A stretch of DNA of 64,000 nt from Litchfieldia sinesaloumensis (GTDB lineage: Bacteria > Bacillota > Bacilli > Bacillales > Bacillaceae_L). Each line of letters starts with the position of its first letter. The first letter of the stretch is position 1. Location: assembly GCF_900156865.1 (NCBI RefSeq), contig NZ_LT732529.1, positions 1,929,422 through 1,993,421 of the forward strand, given 5' to 3'. The notes under the pieces are model-generated. The model was not told the origin of the DNA. It saw only the letters and a program-made list of their open reading frames with translations, and did not search any database. Below are positions 45,920-55,672 of the stretch, piece by piece. Position numbers and translations under genes: made by a program.

Positions 45920-45982
45920 TGAGATTCTCCTTTTTTTGGTATACTTTTATTATAGAGTATTTTATATAAGGGAGAAAAGAAC

Positions 45983-46129
45983 ATGAGACCATTACAAATT
46001 TCTGCTGAAACTGCATTAAGACTTTCAAAAACCTTGAATGTCCCTATTGAACAAATCATGCACATGCCACAGCATATTCTCGTACAGAAAATGATGGAGT
46101 TGGAAAAATCCGATAACAAAGATAAATAA
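45983..46129 (+). CDS. YycC-like small protein
   Basis: A 48-residue protein beginning MRPLQISAETALRLSKTLNV and continuing PIEQIMHMPQHILVQKM with a charged tail. This pattern matches the YycC-like family of B. subtilis, a small conserved Bacillus family of unknown function. AAGGGAG lies 7 nt before the ATG, and a bidirectional terminator follows. It is on the plus strand between divergent glpQ-like and convergent spo0A, and is short enough to be missed by gene finders. Confidence 0.85.
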   Translation: MRPLQISAETALRLSKTLNVPIEQIMHMPQHILVQKMMELEKSDNKDK

Positions 46130-46131
46130 CA

Positions 46132-46166
46132 AAAAACACCGCTTACAGTGAGTAAGTGGTGTTTTT
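46132..46166. terminator. Bidirectional terminator between yycC-like gene and spo0A
   Basis: The arms AAAAACACCGCTTAC and GTAAGTGGTGTTTTT pair around AGTGA. A T-run follows on both strands between the convergent genes. Confidence 0.9.
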
Positions 46167-46211
46167 ATAGTAAGAAAATATAAGTTCCGTTGTTAATTAC
46201 TCCTTACCCTC

Positions 46212-47006
46212 TCAGGAAGCCTTGTGCTCCAAACGGAGTTTATCAGCAACCATTGCGATGAATTCAGAGTTTGTAGGCTTAGCCTTTGACATACTTACTG
46301 TATATCCGAAAAGGTTTGAAATTGAATCAATATTACCACGGCTCCAAGCGACTTCGATTGCATGACGAATTGCACGCTCAACACGACTTGCAGTTGTATT
46401 GAACTTCTTTGCAATATCAGGATATAACACCTTAGTAATGGATCCTAATAATTCTATGTCATTGTACACCATAGAAATTGCTTCTCTCAAATACAGATAT
46501 CCTTTGATATGAGCAGGAACACCAATTTCATGGATAATACTTGTGATACTTGCGTCTAGATTCTTCGGGCCATTCTCCGACTGATTACGAACAAGAGAAT
46601 TTGAAGGGTTTCTTTTAATGATTGGTGCAGATTTCCCGCTAACTTGACGGATTCGGCTTGCAAGGTTTTCCATATCAAATGGTTTAAGAATAAAGTACGC
46701 TGCACCTAAATCGACGGCTTTTTTCGTCACATCTTCCTGACCAAAAGCTGTTAACATTATGACATTAGGCTGTTTTTCAAGATTAGAATCCCGCAGTCTT
46801 TCTAGAACAGCTAAGCCATCTAAGTGAGGCATAATTATATCTAGAACGAGAACATCTGGCTGTTTTTCTTGAAGCATAGTCAGACAGTCTTGACCGTTAT
46901 ACGCAACACCTTGGACTTCAATGTCTTCTTGGCTAGATAAATATTCATCAAGTAAGTTCACCAGTTCTCGATTATCATCAACAATAAAAACGTTTATTTT
47001 CTTCAC
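46212..47006 (-). CDS. spo0A: Sporulation master response regulator Spo0A
   Basis: The phosphorelay-controlled transcription factor that commits the cell to sporulation. The 264-residue protein has a receiver domain with the acidic pocket VDD (residues 9-11) and phospho-acceptor Asp56 in VLVLDIIMP, a hinge, and the DNA-binding effector domain (about 145-264) with [23 protein letters not shown], the recognition helix. GGAGGAAA precedes the ATG. The upstream DNA carries 0A boxes and a sigma-H-like promoter. In B. subtilis spo0A also follows spoIVB, though here a repeat array lies between them. Confidence 0.98.
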   Translation of the reverse strand: MKKINVFIVDDNRELVNLLDEYLSSQEDIEVQGVAYNGQDCLTMLQEKQPDVLVLDIIMPHLDGLAVLERLRDSNLEKQPNVIMLTAFGQEDVTKKAVDLGAAYFILKPFDMENLASRIRQVSGKSAPIIKRNPSNSLVRNQSENGPKNLDASITSIIHEIGVPAHIKGYLYLREAISMVYNDIELLGSITKVLYPDIAKKFNTTASRVERAIRHAIEVAWSRGNIDSISNLFGYTVSMSKAKPTNSEFIAMVADKLRLEHKAS

Positions 47007-47067
47007 TCTATTTCCTCCTCAAACTACATCCGCAAAAATTTGTCTATATTTACATTCTAAAGAAAGA

Positions 47068-47092
47068 ATTCGACAATGCAATAAGATTTCCT
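47068..47092 (-). promoter_or_regulatory. Probable sigma-H promoter (Ps) of spo0A
   Basis: On the minus strand AGGAAAT (47086-47092) and GAAT (47068-47071) have the spacing of sigma-H promoters. A 0A box overlaps the -10. Confidence 0.6.
47069..47075 (-). promoter_or_regulatory. 0A box (Spo0A binding site) over the Ps -10
   Basis: A perfect TGTCGAA core on the minus strand, overlapping the sigma-H -10. This suggests autoregulation by Spo0A~P. Confidence 0.6.
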
Positions 47093-47199
47093 TTATTTTT
47101 TTAAAAAAATAGGAAAAATTTATTGAAAAATAATTTATTCTCCATTATACTTAAGATTTCGACTTAAAACGCCATTAATCTGTGGTGAAATTTCGATTT

Positions 47200-47206
47200 T
47201 GTCGAA
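47200..47206 (+). promoter_or_regulatory. 0A box (Spo0A binding site), distal
   Basis: TGTCGAA within TTTTGTCGAAAAATC on the plus strand, 194 bp upstream of spo0A. A one-mismatch copy in the other orientation lies at 47157-47163. Confidence 0.6.
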
Positions 47207-47290
47207 AAATCTTTATGTGATTTTATTATATCTTCTCATGCAATTTTTTGCGATATAAATCTGTACAAATTCTCCTCGCCCAGTTTAGTA

Positions 47291-47885
47291 TCTCCTGATT
47301 TGATTTGATTGCGGGGGACGATTCGCACCTATACTGGTTCTCTTTCTCCTAGTTTCATCCAGTTGCGGGGACGATTCACCACTTTGCTGGTTCGCTTTCA
47401 TCCAGTTGCGGGGACGATTCGTACCATTACTGGTTAGCATTCTCCTAATTTTATCCAAGTTCGAGGATGATTAACCACTTTGCTGGTTCGCTTTCTCCTA
47501 GTTTCATCCATTTGCGAGGACGATTCACACCCATACTGGTTCGCAATCTCCTAATTTTTTCTAAGTGTGAGGATGATTCACTACTTTACCAGTTCGCTTT
47601 CTCCTAATTTTATCCAAGTGTGAGGATGATTCACTACTTTACTGGTTCGCTTTCTCCTAATTTCATCCAGTTGCGGGGACGATTCACACCTATACTGGTT
47701 CGCAATCTCCTAATTTTTTCTAAGTGTGAGGATGATTCACTACTTTACTGCTTCGCTTTCTCCTAGTTTCATCCATTTGCGAGGACGATTCACACCTTTA
47801 CTGGTTCGCCTTCTCCTAATTTCATCCAGTTGCGGGGACGATTCACGACTATACTGGCCCCCCCTCTCCTAATTTTATCCATTCA
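47291..47885. repeat. Tandem array of about eleven 53-bp repeats between spoIVB and spo0A
   Basis: Eleven diverged direct repeats and a partial twelfth fill the 590 bp between the spoIVB terminator and the spo0A promoter region. Most units are 53 bp; the third is shortened by a deletion. Units carry a conserved TCTCCTA block and an ACTGGTTCG end. Two main variants occur, one with GTTGCGGGGACGATTCA and one with AGTGTGAGGATGATTCA, and they partly alternate. There are no unique spacers, so it is not CRISPR. On the minus strand most units contain a short GTG-initiated frame whose product is VNRPRNWMKLGESEPVK-like, with stop and next start overlapping. Confidence 0.92.
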
Positions 47886-47906
47886 CTTCTACAGTAATAA
47901 CAAAAG

Positions 47907-47934
47907 AAAAAGCGAGCATTTAGCCCGCCTTTTT
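47907..47934 (-). terminator. Terminator after spoIVB
   Basis: A stem of AAAAAGGCGGGC with GCTCGCTTTTT (minus strand), loop TAAAT, includes the spoIVB stop codon and ends in a T-run. Confidence 0.87.
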
Positions 47935-49209
47935 CTGTTCCTTTTTGTAGATATCAATTCCAGCTTCGCTTAACATCCATTCAATATGAACACCATATCC
48001 GCTCGTGGGATCATTTACAAAAACATGAGTGACTGCTCCAATCAGTTTACCGTCCTGGATGATTGGGCTACCGCTCATACCTTGAACAATGCCACCGGTT
48101 TTATCCAGGAGTCGTTTATCCGTAATTTTAACAACCATTCCTTTTGTTGCAGGAATTTTTTGGGGGACTACACTAACAATCTCAATGTCAAATTCCTCGA
48201 CTTTATCATCTTCAACAACAGTTAAGATTTTGGCTGGACCTGGTTTAACCTGGTGTGAAAGTGCTATGGGAAGCGGCTTATCCATAATGCCGTTATTCAC
48301 TTGTTTATTCAACTCGCCGAATATGCCAAAAGGACTATTTCGCTTAATATTCCCAATGATTTCTTTGTCCGCTGAAAAACGTGCAAGCTTTTCACCTGGA
48401 TCACCGTTGCTTCCTTTTTCAATAGAAGTAACCGTTGATCTAACGATTTGACCATCAGACACAACAATCGGTTCTTTTGTGTCCATATCTGAGATAACAT
48501 GGCCTAATGCACCATATTTTCTTGTTTCAGGGTGGTAGAAGGTCATTGTCCCTATACCAGCAGCTGAATCACGGATATATAGACCAATTCGATAGGCCTG
48601 GTCATTCTTATCCTTGAGTGGCATTAATTTTGCCTTTATGTCCTCATTATCCCGAACAATGACAAGGTTTAACGGTTCCCCAGTCTTACCTGACTCTTGG
48701 ACGAATGGTCCTACATCGCTCATCTTTTCAATTTTTTTACCGTTGATTTCTTTAATGATGTCTCCGACTTCTACACCAGCAATTTCACCTGGTGACTGTT
48801 TCCCTTCCTCTGTCTCAATCTGGTGATGACCAACAACCAATACACCTAATGTATTTAGTTTAACACCAATTGATTGTCCTCCAGGAATCACTCTAAAATC
48901 GGATAATACATTGACATTTACTTTTTTTACTGGAACACCTGCAAATTCGACCATCATCTCACCTGAACCACTTTTATTCGCAGCAACCGAGATTTGTTGA
49001 TCATCTATCTCTGATGAAAATGCGAAATTGGAATCAGGCATTGTCGTTGTAACTGGTAATGAGGATTGGATAGTAAAGTCTTGCCCCTCAAATAAGGTGA
49101 GTTGTTTTGGAATTTCTATATATTCTTTAAGTGGCTTGTAAAACCCTAAAGCCAAAATTGAAACAAGGAGAAATGTACCGATTATATATCTAATTTTGTC
49201 TGTTTTCAT
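47920..49209 (-). CDS. spoIVB: SpoIVB serine peptidase
   Basis: The forespore-made signalling protease (family S55) that crosses the intermembrane space and triggers pro-sigma-K processing through SpoIVFA. The 429-residue protein has an N-terminal membrane or signal segment (about residues 8-25), a PDZ domain (about 100-190, [12 protein letters not shown]...[12 protein letters not shown]) and the protease domain with the catalytic His in GALGHVISD and Ser in [12 protein letters not shown] near residue 378. It is transcribed alone between recN and the repeat array. Confidence 0.97.
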   Translation of the reverse strand: MKTDKIRYIIGTFLLVSILALGFYKPLKEYIEIPKQLTLFEGQDFTIQSSLPVTTTMPDSNFAFSSEIDDQQISVAANKSGSGEMMVEFAGVPVKKVNVNVLSDFRVIPGGQSIGVKLNTLGVLVVGHHQIETEEGKQSPGEIAGVEVGDIIKEINGKKIEKMSDVGPFVQESGKTGEPLNLVIVRDNEDIKAKLMPLKDKNDQAYRIGLYIRDSAAGIGTMTFYHPETRKYGALGHVISDMDTKEPIVVSDGQIVRSTVTSIEKGSNGDPGEKLARFSADKEIIGNIKRNSPFGIFGELNKQVNNGIMDKPLPIALSHQVKPGPAKILTVVEDDKVEEFDIEIVSVVPQKIPATKGMVVKITDKRLLDKTGGIVQGMSGSPIIQDGKLIGAVTHVFVNDPTSGYGVHIEWMLSEAGIDIYKKEQKKAG

Positions 49210-49318
49210 TTATTTTTCACTCTCCTCGCTCCTATCCCACGCCGCCATCTAATTAGGTATGGCTACATTCTTTAATTTGGCCTTTAGAGACGACATTTAT
49301 AACCTCTCAGAGATTAAA

Positions 49319-49343
49319 AATGCTACCCATTTTGGATAGCATT
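49319..49343 (-). terminator. Terminator after recN
   Basis: AATGCTATCC pairs with GGGTAGCATT (minus strand) and is followed by TTTTAATC, about 55 bp beyond the recN stop. Confidence 0.8.
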
Positions 49344-49396
49344 ACAAGTTAAAATTTGTACGTAACGTTGTATAACCTCATTCAGCCGTAAATAAA

Positions 49397-51106
49397 TTAG
49401 TGATTTACTGTTTTTCGTACTTGTTTGCTTTCTTCTGCCATTTTCAGTAGTTCTTTTGCATGTTCCTTCGTCAGTTCCGTTATTTCAACACCAGAAATCA
49501 TTCTGCTAATTTCCTTAATTTTTTCAGCCTCATCCAACTTCGTAACGGATGTTGTCGTTCTTCCTTGCACAGTTTCTTTTGCGATAAATAAATGGCTATC
49601 AGCCATTGCTGCCACTTGCGGAAGATGAGAAATACACAGAACCTGTGAACCTACAGATACTCCATAGATTTTTTCTGCGATTGATTGAGCAACTCGGCCA
49701 CTTACACCAGTGTCGACCTCATCAAATATGATTGAAGTAACACCCTGATGTTTGGAAAAGATACTCTTTATGGCAAGCATAATACGAGATAATTCCCCAC
49801 CAGATGCAATTTTTGCTAATGGCTTAAGTGGTTCACCTGGATTTGTAGAAATATAAAATTCAATATCATCTTTCCCATTTGGAGTTAATTTAATAGTCGA
49901 ATCTTGAAAAAAGTTAATATCAAATTTCGCCTTTTCCATATATAGGTCTTTTAATTCTTGTGTAATCCTTTTAATTAGCTCTTTAGCAAGTTTTTTTCGA
50001 AGGGCTGAGATATTTTCCGCCTCTAGTTTGACATCCTCTAAAACCGAGTCCAGCTCGTCCCTCAACTTGTCAATATGTTGCTCACGATTTTGAATTGTGT
50101 CCAGCTCATCCTCAATTTTAGCTGCATATTCAAGGATTTCCTCAACAGACTGGCCATACTTTCGCTTTAGTTGCGTGATTTCATTCAAGCGGCTTTCAAT
50201 AAAATCCAATCTTGCAGGGTCATATTCTAATTCATCTAGTTGGGTACGGATTTTATACGAGATTTCCTCTAATAAATAAAAACTATTGGAGATTGTCTCA
50301 TGAATCTTCTCTAATTCCTTATCAAGATCCATAACATCCTCAGCATGGTTCATAGCAAGCCCGATCCAATCAAGGCCCTTTTGGTCCCCGACCAGGGCAT
50401 TATAACTATTTTGAAGGGATTTGAAGATTTTTTCGTAATTAGATATTTTTCTTCTCTCTTCTGTGAGTTCAACATCTTCATTTGGCTTTAATTCTGCCTT
50501 TCCAATTTCGTTTAGCTGGAATTGGATTAGATCAAGACGATGGACCATTTCTTGCTCATTTTCATTAAAGCTTTTTAAACGCTGTTTTACCTGGAGATAC
50601 GTTTTATAGATTTGTTGATATTCTTGCAAAGCCTGTTTAATTGAGTTTCCACCATATTGGTCAAGCATATGGATATGCTGTTCTTGATTCATTAAATCCT
50701 GATGTTCATGCTGCCCATGAATATCAATTAATGTCCTACCAAATTCACGCAGGATGGAAATGGTAACGAGCTTGCCATTTATTCTACAGACACTTTTCCC
50801 TGATTTTGAGATGTCTCTACGTAAAACGATCATTCCGTCACTAATTTCAATACCAAATTCTTCGGCCTTTGCGTAGCATGGATGACTTTCACTGTCGATT
50901 AAAAATAGACCTTCGATTTCCGCTCGTTCTTCTCCATACCGTACAAACTCCGCTGATCCTCTACCACCTACTAATAAATGGACAGCATCAATTATAATGG
51001 ATTTACCTGCGCCTGTTTCTCCTGTTAGCACAGTTAGCCCTTTTTCTAAAGAGACAGAAAGAGCCTCAATAATCGCAAAGTTCTTTATCGTTAGTTCAGC
51101 TAACAA
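49397..51106 (-). CDS. recN: DNA repair protein RecN
   Basis: An SMC-like ATPase that organises DNA ends in double-strand break repair. The 569-residue protein has Walker A GETGAGKS near residue 30, long central coiled coils (about 160-380) and a C-terminal head with the ABC signature ASGGELSRIMLAIKS and Walker B SIIFDEVDTGVSG. The start is TTG, 6-7 nt after GGGGGTG, giving MLAELTIKNFAIIE as in B. subtilis. It lies 47 bp downstream of argR, as in B. subtilis (ahrC-recN), and is probably cotranscribed. Confidence 0.97.
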   Translation of the reverse strand: MLAELTIKNFAIIEALSVSLEKGLTVLTGETGAGKSIIIDAVHLLVGGRGSAEFVRYGEERAEIEGLFLIDSESHPCYAKAEEFGIEISDGMIVLRRDISKSGKSVCRINGKLVTISILREFGRTLIDIHGQHEHQDLMNQEQHIHMLDQYGGNSIKQALQEYQQIYKTYLQVKQRLKSFNENEQEMVHRLDLIQFQLNEIGKAELKPNEDVELTEERRKISNYEKIFKSLQNSYNALVGDQKGLDWIGLAMNHAEDVMDLDKELEKIHETISNSFYLLEEISYKIRTQLDELEYDPARLDFIESRLNEITQLKRKYGQSVEEILEYAAKIEDELDTIQNREQHIDKLRDELDSVLEDVKLEAENISALRKKLAKELIKRITQELKDLYMEKAKFDINFFQDSTIKLTPNGKDDIEFYISTNPGEPLKPLAKIASGGELSRIMLAIKSIFSKHQGVTSIIFDEVDTGVSGRVAQSIAEKIYGVSVGSQVLCISHLPQVAAMADSHLFIAKETVQGRTTTSVTKLDEAEKIKEISRMISGVEITELTKEHAKELLKMAEESKQVRKTVNH

Positions 51107-51153
51107 TTACAACACCCCCAATTCCTCTCTCTTACGTTTTTGAACATACTTGA

Positions 51154-51603
51154 TTACAGCATGTCCAAGAATCGATTAGAGACAGTCTCCGTTTGTTCTG
51201 GAGTTTTACAAATAATTAAGATGGTGTCATCTCCACAAATCGTTCCTAAAATCTCTTCCCAATCTAAATGATCAATTAATGCACCTATTGCATTCGCATT
51301 ACCGGGAAGAGTCTTCATCACAAGCATATGCCCCGCTGAATCAATCTTCACAAACGCATCCATCAAAGAGCGCTTCAATTTTTGAAGTGGATTAAATCGT
51401 TGATCAGCAGGTAAACTGTATTTATAACGACCATCAACCATTGGTACTTTCACAAGATGCAATTCTTTTATATCTCGAGATACAGTTGCTTGGGTAATGT
51501 TATATCCTTCGCTTTTTAAGATATCAACGATCTCATCTTGTGTTTCGATATCGTTACTTGTAATAATTTCACGAATTTTTATATGTCTTTGTCCCTTATT
51601 CAT
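51154..51603 (-). CDS. argR: Arginine repressor/activator ArgR (AhrC)
   Basis: A 149-residue transcription factor that represses arginine synthesis and activates catabolism when arginine is bound. The N-terminal winged helix has [22 protein letters not shown] near residues 34-55. The C-terminal oligomerisation and arginine-binding domain has [33 protein letters not shown]. It is called ahrC in B. subtilis and lies between tlyA and recN there too. A likely target in this window is the ARG-box-like site at artP. Confidence 0.96.
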   Translation of the reverse strand: MNKGQRHIKIREIITSNDIETQDEIVDILKSEGYNITQATVSRDIKELHLVKVPMVDGRYKYSLPADQRFNPLQKLKRSLMDAFVKIDSAGHMLVMKTLPGNANAIGALIDHLDWEEILGTICGDDTILIICKTPEQTETVSNRFLDML

Positions 51604-51761
51604 TTTGACATCCTCTCTCTTTAAACGGTATTATTACCACCTATGTTAGCCGATTCTGACAAGATTGTACATTTTTTTCGTAATCATCTAGGTTATCATC
51701 ACAACTAGAGTGTTTACCATGAAGAAAGAGGACAGCACATTGGCTATCCCCTTACTATTTG

Positions 51762-52589
51762 CTATTCCTTCTTTAACATATCATGTGCACTTTCGACAAC
51801 ATCTTGAACCGTATTCGGTAATTTACTTTCACCTAACTCAGTAGGTCCATTCCAGCGTAAATGTAGTAAAAATTCGATATTGCCTTCCCCACCAGTGATT
51901 GGAGAGTACGATAAATTGACGCAATCATACCCTTCCTTTAAGGAAAACTCAATAATCTTATTAAGCACATTTTCATGTGTTTTTGGGTCTCGTACGATTC
52001 CCTTTTTACCAACTTGTTCTTTTCCCGCCTCGAATTGTGGTTTTACAAGTGCCACAACATCACTTTGCGGAACGAGAAGAGTCTTCAGTACCGGTAAAAT
52101 GAGTCGTAATGAGATAAACGAAACATCTATCGTTGCAAACTCTGGCATTCCTTCTTGAAGGTCTGCCGGAGTTACATATCGAAAGTTAGTTCGTTCCATC
52201 ACTACTACACGTTCATCCTGCCTTAGCTTCCACGCAAGCTGATTATATCCAACGTCAAGGGCATAAGACCGTTTAACTCCATTTTGGAGAGCACAATCCG
52301 TAAACCCACCAGTTGAGGAGCCAACGTCGATCATGATTCGATCCTCAATATTTAAATCAAATTCTTTTATGGCCTTCTCAAGTTTTAATCCACCTCTACT
52401 GACATACGGGATCACATTTCCCTTTACAGTGAGCGGTATATCAATTTCAACTTTCTCACCAGGCTTATCGAGTCTTTCCTCATTTGAATAGACGAGTCCA
52501 GCCATGATAGAACGCTTCGCCTTTTCTCTTGTTTCGATTAAGCCACGTTCAACTAATAAAACATCAAGTCGTTCTTTCTTTGTTCCCAT
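51762..52589 (-). CDS. tlyA: TlyA-family rRNA 2'-O-methyltransferase (YqxC)
   Basis: A 275-residue protein with an N-terminal S4 RNA-binding domain (RLDVLLVERGLIETREKAKRSIMAGLV) and an FtsJ-like methyltransferase domain starting near residue 83. SAM motif I is IMIDVGSSTGGFTDC. TlyA homologues add 2'-O-methyl groups to cytidines in 16S and 23S rRNA, and many are mislabelled haemolysins. It starts 4 bp after the dxs stop in the same operon; in B. subtilis (yqxC) it lies between dxs and ahrC, as here. Confidence 0.92.
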   Translation of the reverse strand: MGTKKERLDVLLVERGLIETREKAKRSIMAGLVYSNEERLDKPGEKVEIDIPLTVKGNVIPYVSRGGLKLEKAIKEFDLNIEDRIMIDVGSSTGGFTDCALQNGVKRSYALDVGYNQLAWKLRQDERVVVMERTNFRYVTPADLQEGMPEFATIDVSFISLRLILPVLKTLLVPQSDVVALVKPQFEAGKEQVGKKGIVRDPKTHENVLNKIIEFSLKEGYDCVNLSYSPITGGEGNIEFLLHLRWNGPTELGESKLPNTVQDVVESAHDMLKKE

Positions 52590-52592
52590 TGT

Positions 52593-54494
52593 CTACACTC
52601 GTTTCTGCTTCTTAGGTACGAGCTTGAGAATCCGTTCAACAGCATTCTCAGTTGTCATTCCTATTTCATTCAAGAGTTCATTAACACTTCCATGCTCAAT
52701 AAATTGATCTGGAATACCCATACGGTCAATTTTAGCATCATGATAGCCATGATCATGTGCGAATTCAAGAACTGCGCTTCCAAATCCACCCATTAATACG
52801 GATTCTTCTATAGTTAAAACTGGAAGATTTGAACCTAGAATTTGATGCATCATATCATTATCAAGTGGTTTAATAAAACGAGCATTTACCACTCTTACCG
52901 AGATATCTTCTTTTTCAAGAGCCTCTGCAGCTTCCATCGCCATTTGGATAGTAGTACCAAACGTAAGAATAACAGCATCTGAACCTGGCTTTAAAATTTC
53001 CCATGACCCAATTGGAATCGTCTTTAATTCTTCGTCCATTTCAACTCCAAGACCATTTCCTCTTGCATACCTCAAGGCAATTGGACCATCATCATATTGA
53101 ATAGCCGTATTCACCATGTGTTGACCTTCATTTTCGTCCTTTGGCATCATAAGTACCATATTCGGAATATGTCTTAAAAAGGAAATATCGAATACACCTT
53201 GATGTGTTTCTCCATCTGCCCCAACTAGACCTGAGCGATCAATTCCTATAAACACATTTAGATTTTGACGGCAAATATCATGGACAACCTGGTCATAAGC
53301 TCTTTGCAGGAAGGTTGAATATATAGCAAGAAACGGTTTTAGATTTTGAGTTGCTAGTCCTGCAGCCATTGTCGCGGCATGCTGCTCAGCAATCCCAACA
53401 TCATACATACGTTCAGGAAATTCCTTGGCAAACTTCTCAAGCTTCGACCCCACAGGCATTGCTGGTGTAATCGCAACAATTCGATTATCTTTCTTTGCAA
53501 GCTTCCGAACTGTTTCACTTATTACAGCACTCCAGGCTGGTGGCGCATTCACAGGTTTTACAAAATCACCTGTTTCAATTTTGTAAGGGCCTGTACCATG
53601 CCATGTACCAATTTTGTCTGTTTCAGCTGGCGTATAGCCTTTTCCTTTTTTCGTTATGACATGAACTAATACAGGACCCTTTGTTTTCTTTGCATATTCA
53701 AATGTTTCAAATAAATCCTCATAGTTATGTCCATCAATTGGTCCTAAATAGGTAAAACCTAGTTCCTCAAAAAAGACTCCTGAGACAAGTAAATACTTCA
53801 AGCTATCTTTTACCCGTTCTGCTGTTGATGCCAGTTTGCCGCCTACAGCCGGTATCTTCTTAAGTAAAAGTTCTAACTCATCTTTTACCCAATTGTACTT
53901 TCCTGCAGTACGTAGTCTTGCTAAAACATTATGAAGAGCCCCTACATTTGGAGCAATTGACATTTCATTATCATTTAGAATGACAATCATATCTTTCTTT
54001 TCATGTCCGATATGATTTAAAGCTTCTAATGCCATCCCACCTGTTAAGGCACCATCACCAATGATAGGAACGACAAATTCCTTTGTTCCTTTAATATCAC
54101 GCGCAACAGCCATACCCATAGCAGCGGAAAGGCTTGTTGAGCTATGTCCAGTTTCCCAAACGTCATGCTCACTTTCAACACGTTTCGGAAACCCACATAG
54201 CCCTTTATATTGACGCAGTGTATCAAATTCACAAGCCCGTCCAGTCAAAATTTTATGAACATAGGATTGGTGACCAACATCCCAAATGAATTTATCATTC
54301 GGGCTATTAAACTCCCTATGTAGAGCGATTGTTAGTTCAACTACCCCAAGATTGGGACCAATATGGCCACCAGTCTTAGATAGCTTTTCAATTAAAAATT
54401 GACGGATATCCTGACTTAGTTTTTCTAATTCATCTATTGACATATTTTTAAGGAACTTAGGGTCTTTAATGCTAAGAAGATCCAAAGGATTCAC
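52593..54494 (-). CDS. dxs: 1-deoxy-D-xylulose-5-phosphate synthase
   Basis: The first enzyme of the MEP isoprenoid pathway; it condenses pyruvate with glyceraldehyde-3-phosphate. The 633-residue transketolase-like protein has [13 protein letters not shown], the TPP motif [30 protein letters not shown] near residues 149-178 and [18 protein letters not shown] near residue 425. The start is a GTG at 54494 or a TTG at 54485; the latter gives the B. subtilis-like MDLLSIKDP. Neither has a strong ribosome binding site. The gene follows ispA. Confidence 0.96.
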   Translation of the reverse strand: MNPLDLLSIKDPKFLKNMSIDELEKLSQDIRQFLIEKLSKTGGHIGPNLGVVELTIALHREFNSPNDKFIWDVGHQSYVHKILTGRACEFDTLRQYKGLCGFPKRVESEHDVWETGHSSTSLSAAMGMAVARDIKGTKEFVVPIIGDGALTGGMALEALNHIGHEKKDMIVILNDNEMSIAPNVGALHNVLARLRTAGKYNWVKDELELLLKKIPAVGGKLASTAERVKDSLKYLLVSGVFFEELGFTYLGPIDGHNYEDLFETFEYAKKTKGPVLVHVITKKGKGYTPAETDKIGTWHGTGPYKIETGDFVKPVNAPPAWSAVISETVRKLAKKDNRIVAITPAMPVGSKLEKFAKEFPERMYDVGIAEQHAATMAAGLATQNLKPFLAIYSTFLQRAYDQVVHDICRQNLNVFIGIDRSGLVGADGETHQGVFDISFLRHIPNMVLMMPKDENEGQHMVNTAIQYDDGPIALRYARGNGLGVEMDEELKTIPIGSWEILKPGSDAVILTFGTTIQMAMEAAEALEKEDISVRVVNARFIKPLDNDMMHQILGSNLPVLTIEESVLMGGFGSAVLEFAHDHGYHDAKIDRMGIPDQFIEHGSVNELLNEIGMTTENAVERILKLVPKKQKRV

Positions 54495-54541
54495 TCACTT
54501 TCATTTACTATTCAGCACTTAAAATACTTTTACAGAGTATT

Positions 54542-55435
54542 TTAATGATCTCTAGATGCGATTAAATTACACATATAGTCCAGTATATCATGTTTCATAT
54601 CAACACTATATAAAAACCGCTTTGCCTCGTCTATATGAAAAGTTAATTTTTCCTTTGCACCCTCAAGTGATAATAAAGCAGGATATGTATTTTTATCGTT
54701 TCCTGTATCACTGCCGACCGGTTTCCCGATTACAGCCTCAGAGCCTTCTATGTCTAGTATGTCGTCCCGAATTTGAAAGGCTAAACCTAAATGGTGTGCA
54801 AATTGTGTAAGCTTATTTAACTGTTCATTTGTAGCATCTGCAAGAATGGCTCCTGCAATTACACTATATGCTAATAACTTTCCAGTTTTGTGGCGATGTA
54901 TATACTCTAGCTCCTCTAGATTTAATACAGAACCTTCGCCTTCCATATCAGCAACCTGTCCACCAACCATGCCTTCAGGTCCAGCAGCCTTCGCTAATTC
55001 AGTAACCAGCATTAGTTTTTTTTCAGCCGATATTTCATTCTTCAAGGACTCCGTAATAACCTGAAAGCTATAGGTCAGAAGTCCATCACCCGCTAGAATC
55101 GCAATTGCTTCCCCAAACACTTTATGATTCGTCGGTTTTCCTCTACGAAGATCATCATCATCCATACTTGGGAGATCATCATGAACGAGTGAATAGGTGT
55201 GAATCATTTCAATCGCACAAGCTGTTGGCAAACCAATGCTCTCATCTTTCCCAAAAGAGCGTAGAGTACCAAGTAGTAATAATGGTCGAATTCGTTTCCC
55301 ACCAGCTTCAAGCGAATAGTGCATCGAATCCTTAATACTTTTTGGAGCCGTTAGGGCTGAGATATAGTTCGTTAGCTGTTCTTCAACAATATTCTTTTGT
55401 TTATTTAAAAACTCTTTTACATCGGTTGGGCCCAC
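54542..55435 (-). CDS. ispA: Farnesyl diphosphate synthase (IspA)
   Basis: A short-chain prenyltransferase that condenses DMAPP and IPP to farnesyl diphosphate. The 297-residue protein has the first aspartate-rich motif in LVHDDLPSMDDDDLRRGKPTNH near residues 82-103 and the second in FQIRDDILDIEG near residue 224. GGKRIRPLL is near the N-terminus. It starts with GTG behind AGGAGGAA, 3 bp after xseB. Dxs and IspA are thus encoded side by side. Confidence 0.95.
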   Translation of the reverse strand: MGPTDVKEFLNKQKNIVEEQLTNYISALTAPKSIKDSMHYSLEAGGKRIRPLLLLGTLRSFGKDESIGLPTACAIEMIHTYSLVHDDLPSMDDDDLRRGKPTNHKVFGEAIAILAGDGLLTYSFQVITESLKNEISAEKKLMLVTELAKAAGPEGMVGGQVADMEGEGSVLNLEELEYIHRHKTGKLLAYSVIAGAILADATNEQLNKLTQFAHHLGLAFQIRDDILDIEGSEAVIGKPVGSDTGNDKNTYPALLSLEGAKEKLTFHIDEAKRFLYSVDMKHDILDYMCNLIASRDH

Positions 55436-55438
55436 TGT

Positions 55439-55672
55439 TTATTCTTCCTCCTGAATCGTAAACGGTGCAAGCTCACCGTCTTCCCTTAAAATTTGTTCCA
55501 TTTGTTTCTCTACATGCTGCAGCTTGTCATGACATAGCTTTGAAAGCTTCATTCCTTCTTGAAAATAAGTGATTGCTTTTTCTAAGGGAACATCCCCTTC
55601 TTCAAGGCGTCCGACAATTTGTTCAAGCTGCTCCATTGCTTCTTCAAAGGATAATACCTTTTCTTCACTCAT
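55439..55672 (-). CDS. xseB: Exodeoxyribonuclease VII small subunit
   Basis: A 77-residue helical protein, normal for XseB. The signature [33 protein letters not shown] spans residues 8-40. It binds XseA to form the single-strand-specific exonuclease VII. It abuts xseA with no gap and precedes ispA by 3 bp. Confidence 0.95.
   Translation of the reverse strand: MSEEKVLSFEEAMEQLEQIVGRLEEGDVPLEKAITYFQEGMKLSKLCHDKLQHVEKQMEQILREDGELAPFTIQEEE

Noticed and set aside
47291-47885. CRISPR array
   Set aside because: Repeats are contiguous and diverged, with no unique spacers and no cas genes in the window.
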